The notes: generated by a model not told the origin, from the sequence alone. Counted from the stretch's first letter, positions 11,130-22,636 are shown. The stretch: 64,000 nt of DNA from Metaphire vulgaris (GCA_018105865.1 CM030834.1:2648615-2712614); one strand, 5' to 3'. Translations and numbers: made by a program.

Positions 11130-11590
11130 ATTGTTATTATTATTATAAACGACAATTTATATAGCGCTATATGCCTGGCAAAGGCCATAGTCAAGAGTAC
11201 TTTACAGTAGTCTTTAGTAGGAAATGTTGAAAAGGTGCGTCTTAAGTTTCGCTAAGAATCGGTCGGGGATGGTCTCATTCGTTATGTCCTCAGGGAGGGA
11301 GTTCCATAATATTGGGTTCCCCCTCGAAACGGATCGATCCCCAAATTTAGCAGTCTTAGATGGGTGCGAAATAACAAGCTGAACTCGACATCTTGAGCAA
11401 AGTCGCGGGCGTCTGTCAGTTGGTGAGGGTCGGTGTACCAGTCTCGAAAGATACTGCGGACAGCACGGGTCGTGCAGAGCCCTGAACGTAAGCCAACAAC
11501 GTTTGAAAGTTATCCGCTCAGGGATCCGGAGCCAATGAAGGCGATCTCGCAGTAATGGTGTAGCATGTTCATTCCACCTGACTTCAAATA
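11130..11590 (-). mobile_element. LINE 3' fragment (L2/CR1-type), minus strand
   Basis: On the reverse strand it carries the C-terminal tail of an L2/CR1-type polymerase ending in the usual KTHLFN-like region, then a short 3' UTR containing TATAAATTGTCG and an ATT-rich tail at about 11130-11150. It is related to the fragments at 29455-30156 and 55440-55747. Many indels. Confidence 0.6.
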
Positions 11591-11664
11591 TAAACCGCGC
11601 AGAAACGTTAAGTACCAGTCAGGATTATAATAGCGCTATAACAATGTGTTATTATCATTATCAA

Positions 11665-12776
11665 GATATTTCAAGATTTGTATCTATGTTTTATTGACTA
11701 TGAAAAAGCATTTGATAGCGTGGTGCATGAAACTCTATTTACAGTCTTGGAGAATTCAGGAATTGATGGGAAGGGCTTGAGACTGCTGCAGGATTTGTAT
11801 TGGAAACAGGAAGCTGCAATCAGGTTTAACGGAACTTTAGGAAAATGGATAAAGATACGGAAAGGGGAAAGACAGGGATGTGGAATGTCGCCAGACTTTT
11901 TCAACTTATATGGAGAGGAAGTCATAACAGCAATTAAAGATCTAGAAGGTGTCAAAATTGGAGGAAGAAAAGTAAATAATCTTGGATTTGCAGATGATGC
12001 AACTCTAATAGCTGATTCGGAGGAGAAACTGCAGGAACTTATAAATAAATTAGCAATAGAAGGCGAAAGGAAAGGTTTAAAGATCAATATAAAAAAGACC
12101 TTCTGCATGATGATTACCAAGAACAAAGTAATACCCACATGCAAAATAAGACTAAACGGCAGTGAAATCAAACAAGAGGCACACTTCAAATACTTAGGCA
12201 GTATGATAACCAGCGATGGGAAATGTGAGAAAGACATAACATCAAGAATAGGATTGGCCAAGGCAGCATTCTGGGAACTTAAAACGATACTTACAAATAG
12301 GCACATCTCTTACGAGACACGATTAAGAGTGCTCAAATGCTATATATGGTCAGTACTCTTGTATGGGGCAGAGACATGGACTATACCCAATAATGGAGAA
12401 AAAATTGGAAGCCATAGAAATGTGGTTTCTGCGAAGGATGCTGAAGATTTCATGGACGGAAAAGAAAACCAATGAAGAGATTTTGAATGAAATTGGAATA
12501 GCAAGAAGTCTGATGGCAACCATCAAAAAGAGGCAGCTTTCCTTCTTCGGACATGTAATGAGGAAGGAAGGACTGGAGAATTTGGCAATAACCGGAAAAG
12601 TGGAGGGAAAAAGAGCCAGAGGAAGGCAGAGAAACACATATGTAGACTGCCTACAAGAAGGAATTGAGAGAATAATGAATAAAATCGAACTAATAAGAGG
12701 ATGTCAAGATAGAACAAAGTGGAAATCCATGGTCGCTAACGTAGAAATACACAGCACCTAAAGAAGAAGAAGAAGA
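11665..12776 (+). mobile_element. RTE-type non-LTR retrotransposon, 5'-truncated, reverse transcriptase part
   Basis: An open frame of about 265 residues begins within the polymerase fingers/palm: FIDYEKAFDSV (motif A aspartate), RQGCGMSP, then LGFADDATLIAD (motif C, FADD). A one-base frameshift near 12393 moves the reading to a second frame (EKKLEAIEMWFLRRML, RQLSFFGHVMRKEG, GKRARGRQRNTYVD) that runs to a stop at 12761. It is followed directly by an AAG repeat tail, as is common for RTE elements. The endonuclease is missing. The largest recognisable transposon coding region here, but inactive because of truncation and frameshift. Confidence 0.8.
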
Positions 12777-12916
12777 TAACAACGTGTATTTCTAGCGCTA
12801 TAACAATTCGTAGCTTCCGGTGTGAGCGGACATTGCGAACACAGCTTGATTAAGACATTCATTTGTATCTTGAATAAAAGTAACTTATTTATAGTCATCC
12901 GAGTTCATTTAGTCAC

Positions 12917-13880
12917 TTAAAAGAAAGAACATAACAGTACCGATTGAAGACGGTTCAGCAGGTTGTCGGGGAGTCCGAGTAGTAGACTGTTACCATAATC
13001 CACACGTGGCAGGACAAGAGCACGAACTAACTTGATCACGTCCGGTAACGGAAGGTAACGACGGATCGTACGAGTCACACTGTTTAAGTGCCCGGAGAGG
13101 AAGAGCGTCTCGTCCAGTAGAACTCCGAGTAGAGGGAATTCAGACCTCGGCGCGATGTCGACCCCGTCATTTGGGGGGCAGGGGAGCATTCCCCCCGATA
13201 CCCCCCTGATTTTTAGGAAAAAAATATTTTCCGCCAATGTTTGTGTTATTTTGTTTTTACATACCAATTGGCTGGCTAAATAGGTAAAAGTACACTGGGA
13301 AGCAAAAAATGGTCAGCAGCCCCTAAAGGAGTGCTTGATGTCGAGTAATAAGTATAAGTGACTAATCGTAAAAAATGACTGACAAGCAAAAAAAGGTCGT
13401 CAACTTTTTCGCAAACTTGTCAGGTCGAAAGTGTTTTGCCCCCTCCCCTGAAAACAGTGAAATGACGTCTCTGTCCACCTCGGTGTGGTGAACCATAGGA
13501 ACTCGGTCTTTCTAGGGTTAAGGGATAGTCGGTTCGCGTCTGTCCATTGTTTGATTGCGTAGATACGGTCTGTTATTCTGGATCGAGGTCGGTCAACCTC
13601 GGATTGGAGGCAGGATGAATAGACTTGAACATCATCCGCATAGGCATGCGAGTCCAGCCCGTACGACTCGATAATTCGGCCGGTCTCCTACGTATAGTAC
13701 AAATAGTAGCGGGCCCAGAACGGACCCCTGTGCGACTCCGCTGAGGACCCGGCGCCGCGCAGACATAAGGCCATTCCAACTAATCGACTGGACTCTCCCG
13801 GCTAAATAGTCCCTGATCCAGGCTAGGGCGATGCCTTTTAATCCATATAAGAGTGTTCCAGGCGGCGGACGATTAGTTAG
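12917..13880 (-). mobile_element. LINE fragment (L2/CR1-type reverse transcriptase), minus strand, interrupted
   Basis: The reverse strand reads [12 protein letters not shown] (about 13640-13600) and later LLGVLLDETLFLSGHL, RRYLPLPDVIKLVRALVLPR and VDYGNSLLLGLPD, all landmarks of L2/CR1-type polymerases. The coding region is split by an inserted element at about 13155-13478. Confidence 0.75.
13155..13478. mobile_element. Short inverted-repeat element inserted in a LINE
   Basis: Left part reads CGTCATTTGGGGGGC and right part ends AAATGACGTCTCTG. The LINE frame is found on both sides, so this is an insertion. I could not define an exact target duplication. It contains two copies of the AAGCAAAAAA-GGTC motif discussed in the findings. 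Confidence 0.6.
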
Positions 13881-15080
13881 TTGTTAGTTCAGAACAGTGC
13901 GTCTTCAGGCGTGAAAGAAACATAGCGTGCGAAAATATGTCGTCGCGTAAGGACTATGAAAGAGAAATCCAGATGGACGGACCTGTTGCACTGAAGGGAA
14001 CAGTCACCCATTGTATTTTGAGTCAATGGAGTCCAGAGTATACGCGAGTTTCATTCGAACGTAGATCGAACGGTCTGTGCAACGATCGTACTCGCTAACA
14101 ATCCTCAGAGAAGTAGTAAAGAGCTTCACTTAGCAGATACTTTTCAACCAGAGATATGATCTTAAAACTGATCCGATGTTGAACTGTTTGCCAGAGCAGA
14201 TTTAACAGTACTGGAGTGATGTGCTCCATACGACCAGCGCCGGTGAAAAGGCGAGCGACCGCTTTCTGAACTTATTGAAGGCGTCGTAGTTGCTCGTCGG
14301 TCACTCGGGAAGGCAGGCTGTTGCAATAGTCCAGTCTGCTACTAATATAATCAGCACATGCACAAACGTCTTCGTTGTTTCGGTCGTCAACGAAGCCACT
14401 ACTGCATTCAGTTGTAGAAGTTAATAGAAACCGTTGCGAACGACTTTGCCAATGTGATCCGACATTGACAGATTTTCATTTATGATGACGCCATGGTCCA
14501 GGATTTCTATGGCCGAAACAGATAATATAATTAACCTAAGTCTTTGCAGGATTCACCTGCAGGCGGTTAAGATGTAGCCATCTTTCAACGCTGGCGACAC
14601 AAGTCAGTAAGTCGATTGGAAGCAGTTAAGTATATCCGCTGGATTACAACTGAGCGTCATTATTGGAGCCAATAAGGGGATTAAGATGGATTTACAGTGG
14701 ATGGTTCAAAGAAAGTGACTATAATAACCTTCATCCATCAATTTCGAGTCTCGATTCCAACGCTTTGAATTACTTACTCCCATCGGTCTTATGCAAATAT
14801 CTAGGGGCTGCGGATTAACATCTACTCATAGGCATATGACGCTGCACAATATCGCTACACAATAGGCAAAATATTCACAACGGCGAGGAAGGTCTTATGT
14901 ATCAAAGGAGATATAACTTTAATGCTTTATTATATAGGAACAACTGTGTTTGAATCAAAAGAACCAGGGGCTCAAGACAGTCCTGAATATAACCCCCCCC
15001 AATCGCTTAACTATTAGCCGTCATAAGCCCGTATTGCCATCGACAGTTCGGCTGCAATTTGTTTGGTGAATATGCGGGAA
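13880..15080 (-). mobile_element. Degraded LINE sequence, minus strand, and unassigned flank
   Basis: Around 14345-14150 the reverse strand reads SRLDYCNSLPSRV and QLRRLQ, then RMEHITPVLL, the thumb region of a second L2/CR1-type polymerase, with stops. From about 14720 to 15080 I see nothing recognisable. Confidence 0.5.
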
Positions 15081-15114
15081 AACCATAACCATTTTCTATA
15101 ACCAATGTATGGTG

Positions 15115-15472
15115 TGTGCACGATTGTAGGACATTCTCCCATGGACATAATTCCCCGGACATTATCCCCCCGGTACACCCTTTGAAATGACAATGCCGGA
15201 CATAATCCCTCATTTGTTTACTCTGTGGACTTTGACTATAATCATTACCCACACCATAAACCAGACACTAACACTAACCCTAAACGATACTGACGGCAGC
15301 CATGGTATCAGATAACCGATAAGTACCTTTTAAAATTAAGATCTATGATATTGATTTACATTGTTCATTACTTCTTTGCCGGGGGGAATATGTCCGGGTG
15401 GATAATGTCCGAGAGTGATACTGTCCGGGGGGATAATGTCCAGGGGAGAATGTCCATAGACCGTGTGCACTG
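15115..15472. mobile_element. Fold-back element built of iterated GGACATTATCCCCCCGG units
   Basis: The left arm carries several diverged units of the form GGACATTATCCCCCCGG. The right arm is the inverse complement with about five units, and the outer ends GTGTGCAC match in inverted orientation. The middle is AT-rich and contains CTAACCCTAAAC. The structure resembles fold-back elements whose inverted repeats consist of short tandem units. Confidence 0.75.
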
Positions 15473-15589
15473 TGCCACGTGTAAATCAGACTTTTGCAAC
15501 CCAACCCACCACAACTGCCTAACCCAACCCATGGGTTAACCCAACCCAGTTCCATCTTTGGGGTGGAATTCTATCCAGCCTAATGCTCC

Positions 15590-16300
15590 ACCAAGAAGTC
15601 CAATATTTAGTTTCAGCCCTCGAAGGAGGATCTCATGAACAACGCTATCGAATGCGGGGCTGGCAAATCAAGCAGTGCAAGAATGGCCACCTGCCTTCTG
15701 TCAGCTGCGTTGAAATCATCAGAGAGGATGCGTAAGAGCGCAGTCTCAGCCGAATGATGCTGACGATATGCAGATTTAACCGTTGTAAGTCAGTCAAATT
15801 TCGCCAAATGAGCTTTGAGGTGGTTTGCAACGGTGTAGCATAGTATGCGCACCAGTAGTTTGCGCACCTGGGAGTTTGCGCACTAGGAATTTGCGCACCA
15901 GGGTTAGGGTAAGGGTTATGGTTAGGTTTAGGGTTAGGTTTAGGGTTAGGGTGAGGGTTATAGTTAGGTTGAGGGTTAACTTTAACCCTAACTCTAATCC
16001 TAACCCTGGTACGCCCCTGGTGAGCAAATTCCTAGTGCGCAAACTCCCAGGTGCGCAAACTACTGGTGCACATACTAATGTAGACCTTTGCAACAACTGG
16101 CTCAATTGTCTTTGATGAGAAAGAAATGTTCGATAGAGGGCGATTACTTGCTTTTTCATTCGAATCGAGATTGTGTTTCTTTAGCCGAGGTGAAATGATC
16201 GAAGGCTGTGACCCTAGAAGTCGCGCTTGATCCAACGACGCGTTTACCATCTTAATCGCAGTGATATAGACTACGTTAGGAGAGAGAGTCCAGACCTTCC
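15590..16300 (-). mobile_element. LINE fragment (L2/CR1-type), minus strand, interrupted
   Basis: The reverse strand reads YRQHHSAETALLRILSDD and VAILALLDL (finger/palm region; compare YRKHHSTETALL at 33290), with decayed frame. The fold-back element 15838-16079 sits within it. Confidence 0.65.
15838..16079. mobile_element. Fold-back element with TTTGCGCACC units and a TTAGGG-like core
   Basis: Inverted arms of about 65 bases begin TAGTATGCGCACCAGTAG and contain repeated TTTGCGCACC units. The right arm is its near-perfect inverse complement (TGCACATACTA end). Between them lies about 110 bp of degenerate TTAGGG-like sequence that itself turns to the opposite orientation (TAACCCTAAC) near 15990. 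No coding capacity. Confidence 0.85.
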
Positions 16301-17090
16301 TTCACGAGGAAGATAGGAATCGGTTCTAGAGACGATGATTTTGTCGGAGAAGCTAGAGTGATGCTGCGGCGAGCCGGGCTACTGGCGTTCCATAGGAACT
16401 CTCCTTTTCTCACCAGATGGGCTGTCTGGTCCGTTCCACACGCAGAGCCGGCGCCTGGGGTCTGCAAAGCCTGCGGCCGCAGTAGTCCCGCCGGCCGGAG
16501 GGGCCCCGAAGGCCTCGGATATTTAAGAGTTTTCATTTTTTCTTATTCTTTTTTTTGCTCGTCAGGCCATTTGAAGAGGCAAAAATTTTTGCTCGTCAAG
16601 ACATTTCAAAAACGTTGCGCTCGTAAAAATTGCAGGGGGCTCCCGCAAGTCACGCGCCGGTTCTGTCCACACGGGGTTGATCTACTTCACTGAGGCACGT
16701 CTTCGCTCGTCTTAGCATTTTTGGCTATTGGATATGTTCCGTGCGCGTATTACTGTACTTAACGCACTTCCTGTTTTTCGGTCTTCCCTTCAGACAATCT
16801 GGCTTATCTCCACTCGGCTCTATGGCACCTTAAAGCCCTAATACAGTGACAGCACCGGTACTTCTTATATCTCTGGTACCGCTCTCTCCCTCTCTCTCTC
16901 TCTCTCTCTCTGCCTTTGGTACCAAACGTCTTAGCTATTAGTCTATTAGTACCACAGGTACCGTTCTGTCCCGTTACTGTTTTTGTTCCCGAATTCGAAT
17001 TTGTCTCCAATTGCAATTTCTGCAATTTCGTCACTTCTTGACTCGATTTTAAGTGCACGCAGAGACAGACATGCCGATTTAAAAAGCGAC
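16300..17090. other. Intergenic stretch
   Basis: At 16460-16520 there is a very GC-rich segment with several GGCC/GGCGCC palindromes, followed by repeated TTTTTGCTCGTCA motifs (about 16553-16600). A (CT)n run lies at 16882-16911. From about 16975 to 17060 the sequence repeats the start of the lectin upstream block (TTCCCGAATTCGAATTTGTC; compare 18685 and 34680). No gene. Confidence 0.5.
16882..16911. repeat. (CT)n microsatellite
   Basis: CT dinucleotide run with one interruption. Confidence 0.9.
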
Positions 17091-17098
17091 AAAATTAT

Positions 17099-18038
17099 CA
17101 GTGTTGTATGAAGTACTGAGTTTAAGTACTCAAGTAAAAGTACAAGTATTATGTCATTTTTACTTAAGTAAATCTAAAAGTACCTATAAAAATAGTTACT
17201 CAAGTAAAAGTAAAAAGTACTCCTCAAAAGCTTTACTTTTTAAGTAAAAGTAAAAAGTACCGTGACAGACAGAAGCATCAACAACTCCACATTTTCATGC
17301 TAAATCACATTTTTATTACTACTTTTAAGTAACATGCAGAAGTCTCAGCAGTCAGCACGTACACATTTACACCATTAACTGCATTAGCACAAATGCTGGT
17401 TTCACAAAGATAGTTGTAGCTAGGGACAGGGGCAATGTCCCGGTGCTACTGAATTCGAAGGCTCAATTTGCACACTAAGTCCGTAATTTTTCATACCACT
17501 TTTCTCCGGCGTGAAAATAATGTTGATAAAAAAAAGGTCATCGCCGGTTTTCAGACTGTCACAGGTTAAAAATTTGTATGTTGTACGTTGCCGTGAAAAC
17601 TCGGGTAAGCAAAAAAGGCCATCACCAAGAGTTTAGGGCGCAGAATTTATACCTTGCCCCGGCGCCAACTGCTCTAACTGCGGCTCTGTGTCTTGCATGT
17701 TTCGTCTAAGAAAGATCAAGTTTTCAAACAATCTGTCAGTCATGCGTGTACGTTTATTGGTCATTGTCAACCCTGTACGACTAAACACGGGAAGTTGTGA
17801 AGAATTAAACAGATACTCCAGTAAATGTATCGAAATTTGGCGATGAGAAATTTTACTTGTAACGAAACTTGAAAGACATAATGTAACGAAGTAAAAGTAC
17901 TAATATTTGAATAAAAACTTACTTCGTTACAAGTAAAAAGTACTTGGTAAGTTGTGTACTTCGTTACAGTACGAAGTACTCAGAATTGTACTTAAGTAAT
18001 GTAACGCGTTACTTTTACTTCGTTACCGCGCAACACTG
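17099..18038. mobile_element. hAT-like element with AAGTAAAAGTAC ends
   Basis: Terminal CAGTGTTG and CAACACTG, flanked exactly by AAAATTAT on both sides (17091-17098, 18039-18046). Subterminal regions are rich in AAGTAAAAGTAC and inverted ACTTTTACTT motifs over about 150 bp at each end. 940 bp, no transposase frame. A further element may be nested around 17425-17665, where CAGGGGCAATG and CCTTGCCCC face each other. Confidence 0.9.
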
Positions 18039-18659
18039 AAAATTATGCACTTTTAAACACATTTCTTCCTGAGAGATCTTTGTTTAAAATATAGAATGAG
18101 ACTTTTATATTTAACAAATTGCGTAATGACTTTATTAGGTATTATTAGATATTATTATATGAACATTTGTTGAAGAGATTAGAAAAATAGACACATGACA
18201 TTTAAAAGTTGAGGCTATCAGCAAATCAGAGAACCAATCTGAATTGAAGAAACTCATTGCTAGATAGCCGTAGTAGATAAGAAGCAGATCTAGCGTTTGA
18301 TGCGGGACTCTCTCCCGGGAACGCCAGTGAACGAAAAACAACAGACGGCGAAGCGGAGTCGGGGAAAAACGAGAACGTTTAGCTATTGAATAAGTGTTCA
18401 GTCAAGAACTTGTTTAGTGAGAGATTTATTAACTGTCTGCGTCAGAAGCAAAGATCGTGTATAATCGTTTCGTTGAATTAAACTGTGAAAATCCATTTGG
18501 ACAAGGCGTTTTTGCGAACTAGAAACGAATCCATCGCGGCCCCTCGAAGAGCGCGAGGGGAAGACCACTCGACCAACGACAACTTATCAACGCTACCACC
18601 AAATAATGTATAGAAAGATCGAAGCCGGAGGTTAAGGTCCACCAAGCATCAGCAATCTT

Positions 18660-19685
18660 TCTAACATTGCACGGTGAGATGACTTTTGTTCCCGAATTCG
18701 AATTTATCTCCAATTGCTAATTCTGCAATTTCGTCATTTGTTGACTCGATTTTAAAGTGCACGTTAATCTAATAAAACATCAAAATGTCCCAATTTTAGC
18801 TTCTTAGTTCTTCGCACGATTTGAGTGGGCAACAACTTGGTCAACAATTCCCTTGATGGCGCTGATTCCCACTGAATGAGGCGTCTCTTCATCTGTCCAT
18901 AAAAATATGGACGTTACAATAGATAGTGCGAACGTCTTCGTGGACATAGTGGCGATAGTTGATCGTATTGGGCAATGAGTACTCTGGGGACGATCTTCTT
19001 CTAAGTAGATAGGATGAGGAGGGGCAGGCGGCACCTTTACAAGTTGTGCTCTTTCAGTAATCAAATCAAATTATCTCGTTGTCTTGTCCTCTTTGCCGCT
19101 CCATTCCTATAACGGTCATTCGCATCTCATGGTCTCTGTGGAGATTTTAAGAGCTAGCATATTTAACTTTGCCTACAACATTGAGTTCATATTTTAGTTT
19201 CGTTTCTATTTCATCTTGAGCGTTCTTATAATAACTATACCCGTCATCACTGATCAGTATACTAGTTACATTGATTCACGTGATCGAAAACATAGATATG
19301 AATTATTACATTTATATTTACTCCTGCTCTTGAAACACACATTTTCCAAATCCGCAATGCCTCATAACAATTATCAGGCATAATTTGACCTGAACATTCT
19401 CCCATATGACTATAGTTTCGGCAGTATAGGCCTAAGCAGTAGCAGTAGCACTGACACGAACGTTTGCGCGAATCGATTTTTCAACGGCAGATCCATTCTC
19501 TCGGCCGCCATAACAAGACGTTTAAGCATCCCAGCCAGCGACTCCAGCACATGACCAAGAGATAGTGAATGCAATGATGGATAGCATTTCTTCTCTCCGC
19601 TGTCATTAATAAGTATATACAGCGCAGAGAACTTTCTACAGTAGTTCTGTTCGGAATTTAAAGCTGTATCGTTTGCGAAACAGCC
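18660..19685 (+). repeat. Duplicated upstream block of lectin gene C
   Basis: Homologous to 34660-35830, 35960-37030, 48745-50181 and, from about 4840, the flank of gene B. It starts with the TTCCCGAATTCG stretch and ends at TTTGCGAAACAGCC before the ATG. The promoter is presumably inside. Copies D and E share an additional ~500-bp segment that C lacks. Confidence 0.7.
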
Positions 19686-19867
19686 ATGTCTTTTACAGTT
19701 GGTCTGTTTCTGCAGTTTTGTTCTCTGCATTTTTGTCAAACGCTCAAACGACGTCATCGGATCGAGACAAAGGCGAAGATTACGTCTCGAATCTCGAATA
19801 CATTTGGCAGTCTTTGGAGAAAATTCGCCATGATTTGGAGCATCACAACTGTTCTGGAGATGGGTCT
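19686..19867 (+). CDS. Lectin gene C, exon 1 (frameshifted signal-peptide exon)
   Basis: The ATG opens MSFTVGLFLQ like B and E, but one base is missing just after CTGCAG. The ATG frame then reads FCSLHFCQTLKRRHR instead of LLLSAFWSNAQ, while the ancestral stalk (QTTSSDRDKGEDYVSN) stays open in another frame that has no ATG. The usual donors would be out of frame with exon 2. The GT after 19867 (TCT|GTACAG) restores phase 2. The new N-terminus still has a hydrophobic stretch. Either this copy uses a changed N-terminus (about 260 residues in all) or exon 1 is broken. The exon end is inferred from frame. Confidence 0.5.
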
Positions 19868-20526
19868 GTACAGTAGTTCTAATTATAATTTGTGATTTTA
19901 AGTGTTCAACAGCAATAGTGAATGACTTGAAATGCAACTGACAATTGTAAAGTTATACAAGATGCTCTAATTCGACTCAATTTATATTCTGTGCGCCAGT
20001 TTTTCACACACTAGCATTATGAACTAGCAAGAAAAAGCTCGGTTTAACTGTAGACATTCAAATTGCTACTCAATGTCCAGTTTCTAAATGCAGGCAAAAG
20101 AACTCTATTTAACTGATATAGTAATACTGACTGAACATAATAAATGTTTTGCACTACTTAATCTGAACAAAATAACAGATCTGCATTAACGATTTCTCTT
20201 ATTTTCCTGTTAATCATTTTCAATAAGCAGCGGTTCTTAATATAGAGCAAGTTATGTCACATTTTTTCATGGTGGCATTGAATTGCATTTCGCTATCAAA
20301 TCAATAAAAATATGAGTTACTTTCTCCTATTCATGTTTCTGAAAAAATTCTCTCACCAGTAATAGTGCTGAAGATGATTATATAATTGCAGTGACGAATT
20401 GGATGTTCTATTTTCATCTCCTCTATAAAGGACAGAATCGCACTGCTTGTTTAATTGGCATCTACAAACCCGATATCTCATTGCCAGTATTAATTAATGA
20501 AAACCACAAATAGACTATTTCTCTAG

Positions 20527-20649
20527 GCCGAAGACAGCACGGCATCGAAGGAATGATGACGATAACAGTTGTCCTGACATCCTCCCTTCTATTGAGAAGG
20601 CGAATCTGCTCCTCGAAGAATTAACAAAGATGAATCAACAAGAAACTGG
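20527..20649 (+). CDS. Lectin gene C, exon 2 (neck)
   Basis: Acceptor ctctag, donor GG|GTTAGT, symmetric phase 2. It reads PKTARHRRNDDDNSC, then SIEKANLLLEELTKM, a short amphipathic leucine-rich segment. One codon shorter than in B. Open frame. It has a cysteine that B lacks, which could link subunits. Confidence 0.85.
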
Positions 20650-20722
20650 GTTAGTCACAGCTTAGGCAGATTTATTTGTAGGGAAACCTTTTTCAGGAGA
20701 CACTAGAAACAAAGGACAAAGT

Positions 20723-22636
20723 CAGTGGCGTAGGTAGGAAATTTTTTGGGGTGCAATCTTTTTATTTAAAAATGGGCATTTTTCACGGTCGCATTGAACT
20801 GCATTTGGATAATACCGATAATCGACTCGAGGAAACGTGATTCAATTTGGCTACATAATAACAGGGATGGCAATCAAGAAAGACACTGTCAATTTCTAAG
20901 TTTGCAACATTTTCTCTGTTCTTCAGTTTATTTATAACACGACCTACATGCACATACAGGGTGAACAAGTGAAAAGTGGCCCTCTTTATGATATTTAATA
21001 TCTCGGCCGTTTGTGAAGAGATTTTAATGCAATTTATAGACCATATACCATACCTGGGGATGTTTCTGATGTAATTGCCAAATTTAATGCTGATATCTCT
21101 AGTGTTTGCTGAAATAATGGCCAAAAAGCTAAAGAGACCCACAATTTGAAATTGATATTGGAATGTAACGTCATAATAAAGTGATATAAAATTATTTTTT
21201 ATCTGTTGGCCCTGAAAAGTGGCCATTTTAAAGGGGGTTTCAGATGATTTGCTACGGGAGCATGTGCTCAAAATGCCCCCTCAGCCTTCACACATGCCAA
21301 CAAGCGCTTCTTCACTGACAGTATCGACTTTTTGATCTGGTCCTCAAGCAAACTCTCCCAGATATTCTTCAGCACAGTCTTCAACTCCGTGATGTTCTGT
21401 GGCTTAGTCTGATACTTTTGATATCTATCGAGCATGATTTCCCAGACGTAGAAGTCAAGTGGATTGATATCTGGGATCGAGTTGGATGGCCAGTCATCTT
21501 TCTCGATGAAATCTGGACAATTTTGCTCCAGAAAATCCTGGGTCCTGAGAGCAGAGTGGGCAGGTGTTCCGTCTTTCTGGAATATAAAATCTTCTCCAAG
21601 CAAATCAAGACAGTCCTGCAGCCAATCATAATGCTGCTGTGTTTATCTGTTGGCCGTAAGTAACCCCTGACCTTGTCTGGCGCGATGACAAGGACGCTAT
21701 TTTAGACTTAAAAATGATACATTTTATTATGACGTTATATTCCGTTGTCAATTTCAAAATTTGGGTCTCTTTAGTTTTTGGTCATATTTCAGCAAGCCCT
21801 AAAGATATCAGCATGGAATTTCGCATTTACATCAGACCAATTCCCAGGTATATGGTCTATAAATTTAAAATCGCTATACACGCGGTCGAAATATTAAATA
21901 TCATAAAGGGGCCACTTTTCACTTGTTCACGCTGTATATTGGATCCGTTAAAATATTTTACATCTACGTCGCCACCACAACGTGGCAGTGACACAATGAC
22001 TTTGGGATCTGATGTACAATCTGTTTAAAAAACTATTGGCAGTGGAAAGCTTTCATAAGCGCTACATACAACAGATTTCTGCTTTTTAAACATGCCCTCA
22101 TATTTAATATTTTAATAGTTTTTATTCCAATAAACCCTGCTCTCAAAAATTTACAGCAAGTGTACTGCAGTCTAGAATTTAACAAGTCCGTAGTAGGAAT
22201 CTATTCTCTGGAGTTACAAGATATGCTTAATAACTGGGAACTAAGACGTCAGAACCCCAGGCATTTAGAGATTATTTATGGTTATTGTATTATTGGTTAA
22301 CTTAGTGAGTATTCTGTTCTGTAGTAAAACGTGAACTAAAGCAGAGTCAGAGTTCCAATGCTAAATCACTACGACCACTGGCACTGTAACGTTAGCACAT
22401 TCTGAGTCTTTTAATGGACAGCATATCATCTGCAGAAACTTTAAAAAACTTGAACAAAGTGATATTTTATTCGGTAATTGTATTTACCTGTGAAGAAAAG
22501 ATAACGATACGATGGACGATTATGTTTATCTTAACATAGCAATGCTAGTGCTCAAAAAACGGCATCAAATTTTTTAATCATTGACAACTTGGGGAGTGTG
22601 AAATTGCACCCCTTCCAATCCTCTGGCTACACCCAT
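20723..22636. mobile_element. CAGTGGCGTAGGTAGG element in intron 2 of gene C, carrying a nested mariner
   Basis: Left end CAGTGGCGTAGGTAGG, right end GGCTACACCCAT(G). About 936 bp without the nested mariner. The flanking GACAAAGT/GGCAAAGT copies point to a 7-8 bp duplication, and genes B (about 7090) and E (about 51195) show the uninterrupted site. The copy at the same place in gene D (38211-39112) lacks the mariner. The reverse strand keeps a decayed stretch VSLPRCGGDVDV and INKLKNREN that faintly recalls a zinc-finger-MYM/hAT transposase; this is low confidence. Confidence 0.85.
20957..21934 (-). mobile_element. Tc1/mariner-type element with long inverted repeats and transposase remnant
   Basis: The ends CAGGGTGAACAAGTG and CACTTGTTCACGCTG are flanked by TA on both sides (20955-20956, 21935-21936). 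The inverted repeats extend for roughly 230 bp each. The minus-strand frame 21603-21268 reads FQKDGTPAHSA, WPSNSIPDINPLDFYVW and KKRLLACVKAEG, the C-terminal DDE part of a mariner-family transposase. The N-terminal part is deleted. The gene D copy of the host element gives the empty site near 38415. Confidence 0.88.

Noticed and set aside
11698..12306. 202-codon minus-strand frame
   Set aside because: It is antisense to the RTE-type reverse transcriptase, which has clear motifs on the plus strand.
19673..19876. Gene C exon 1 read from an upstream in-frame start
   Set aside because: That frame keeps the ancestral stalk but has no ATG; it would need a TTG start.
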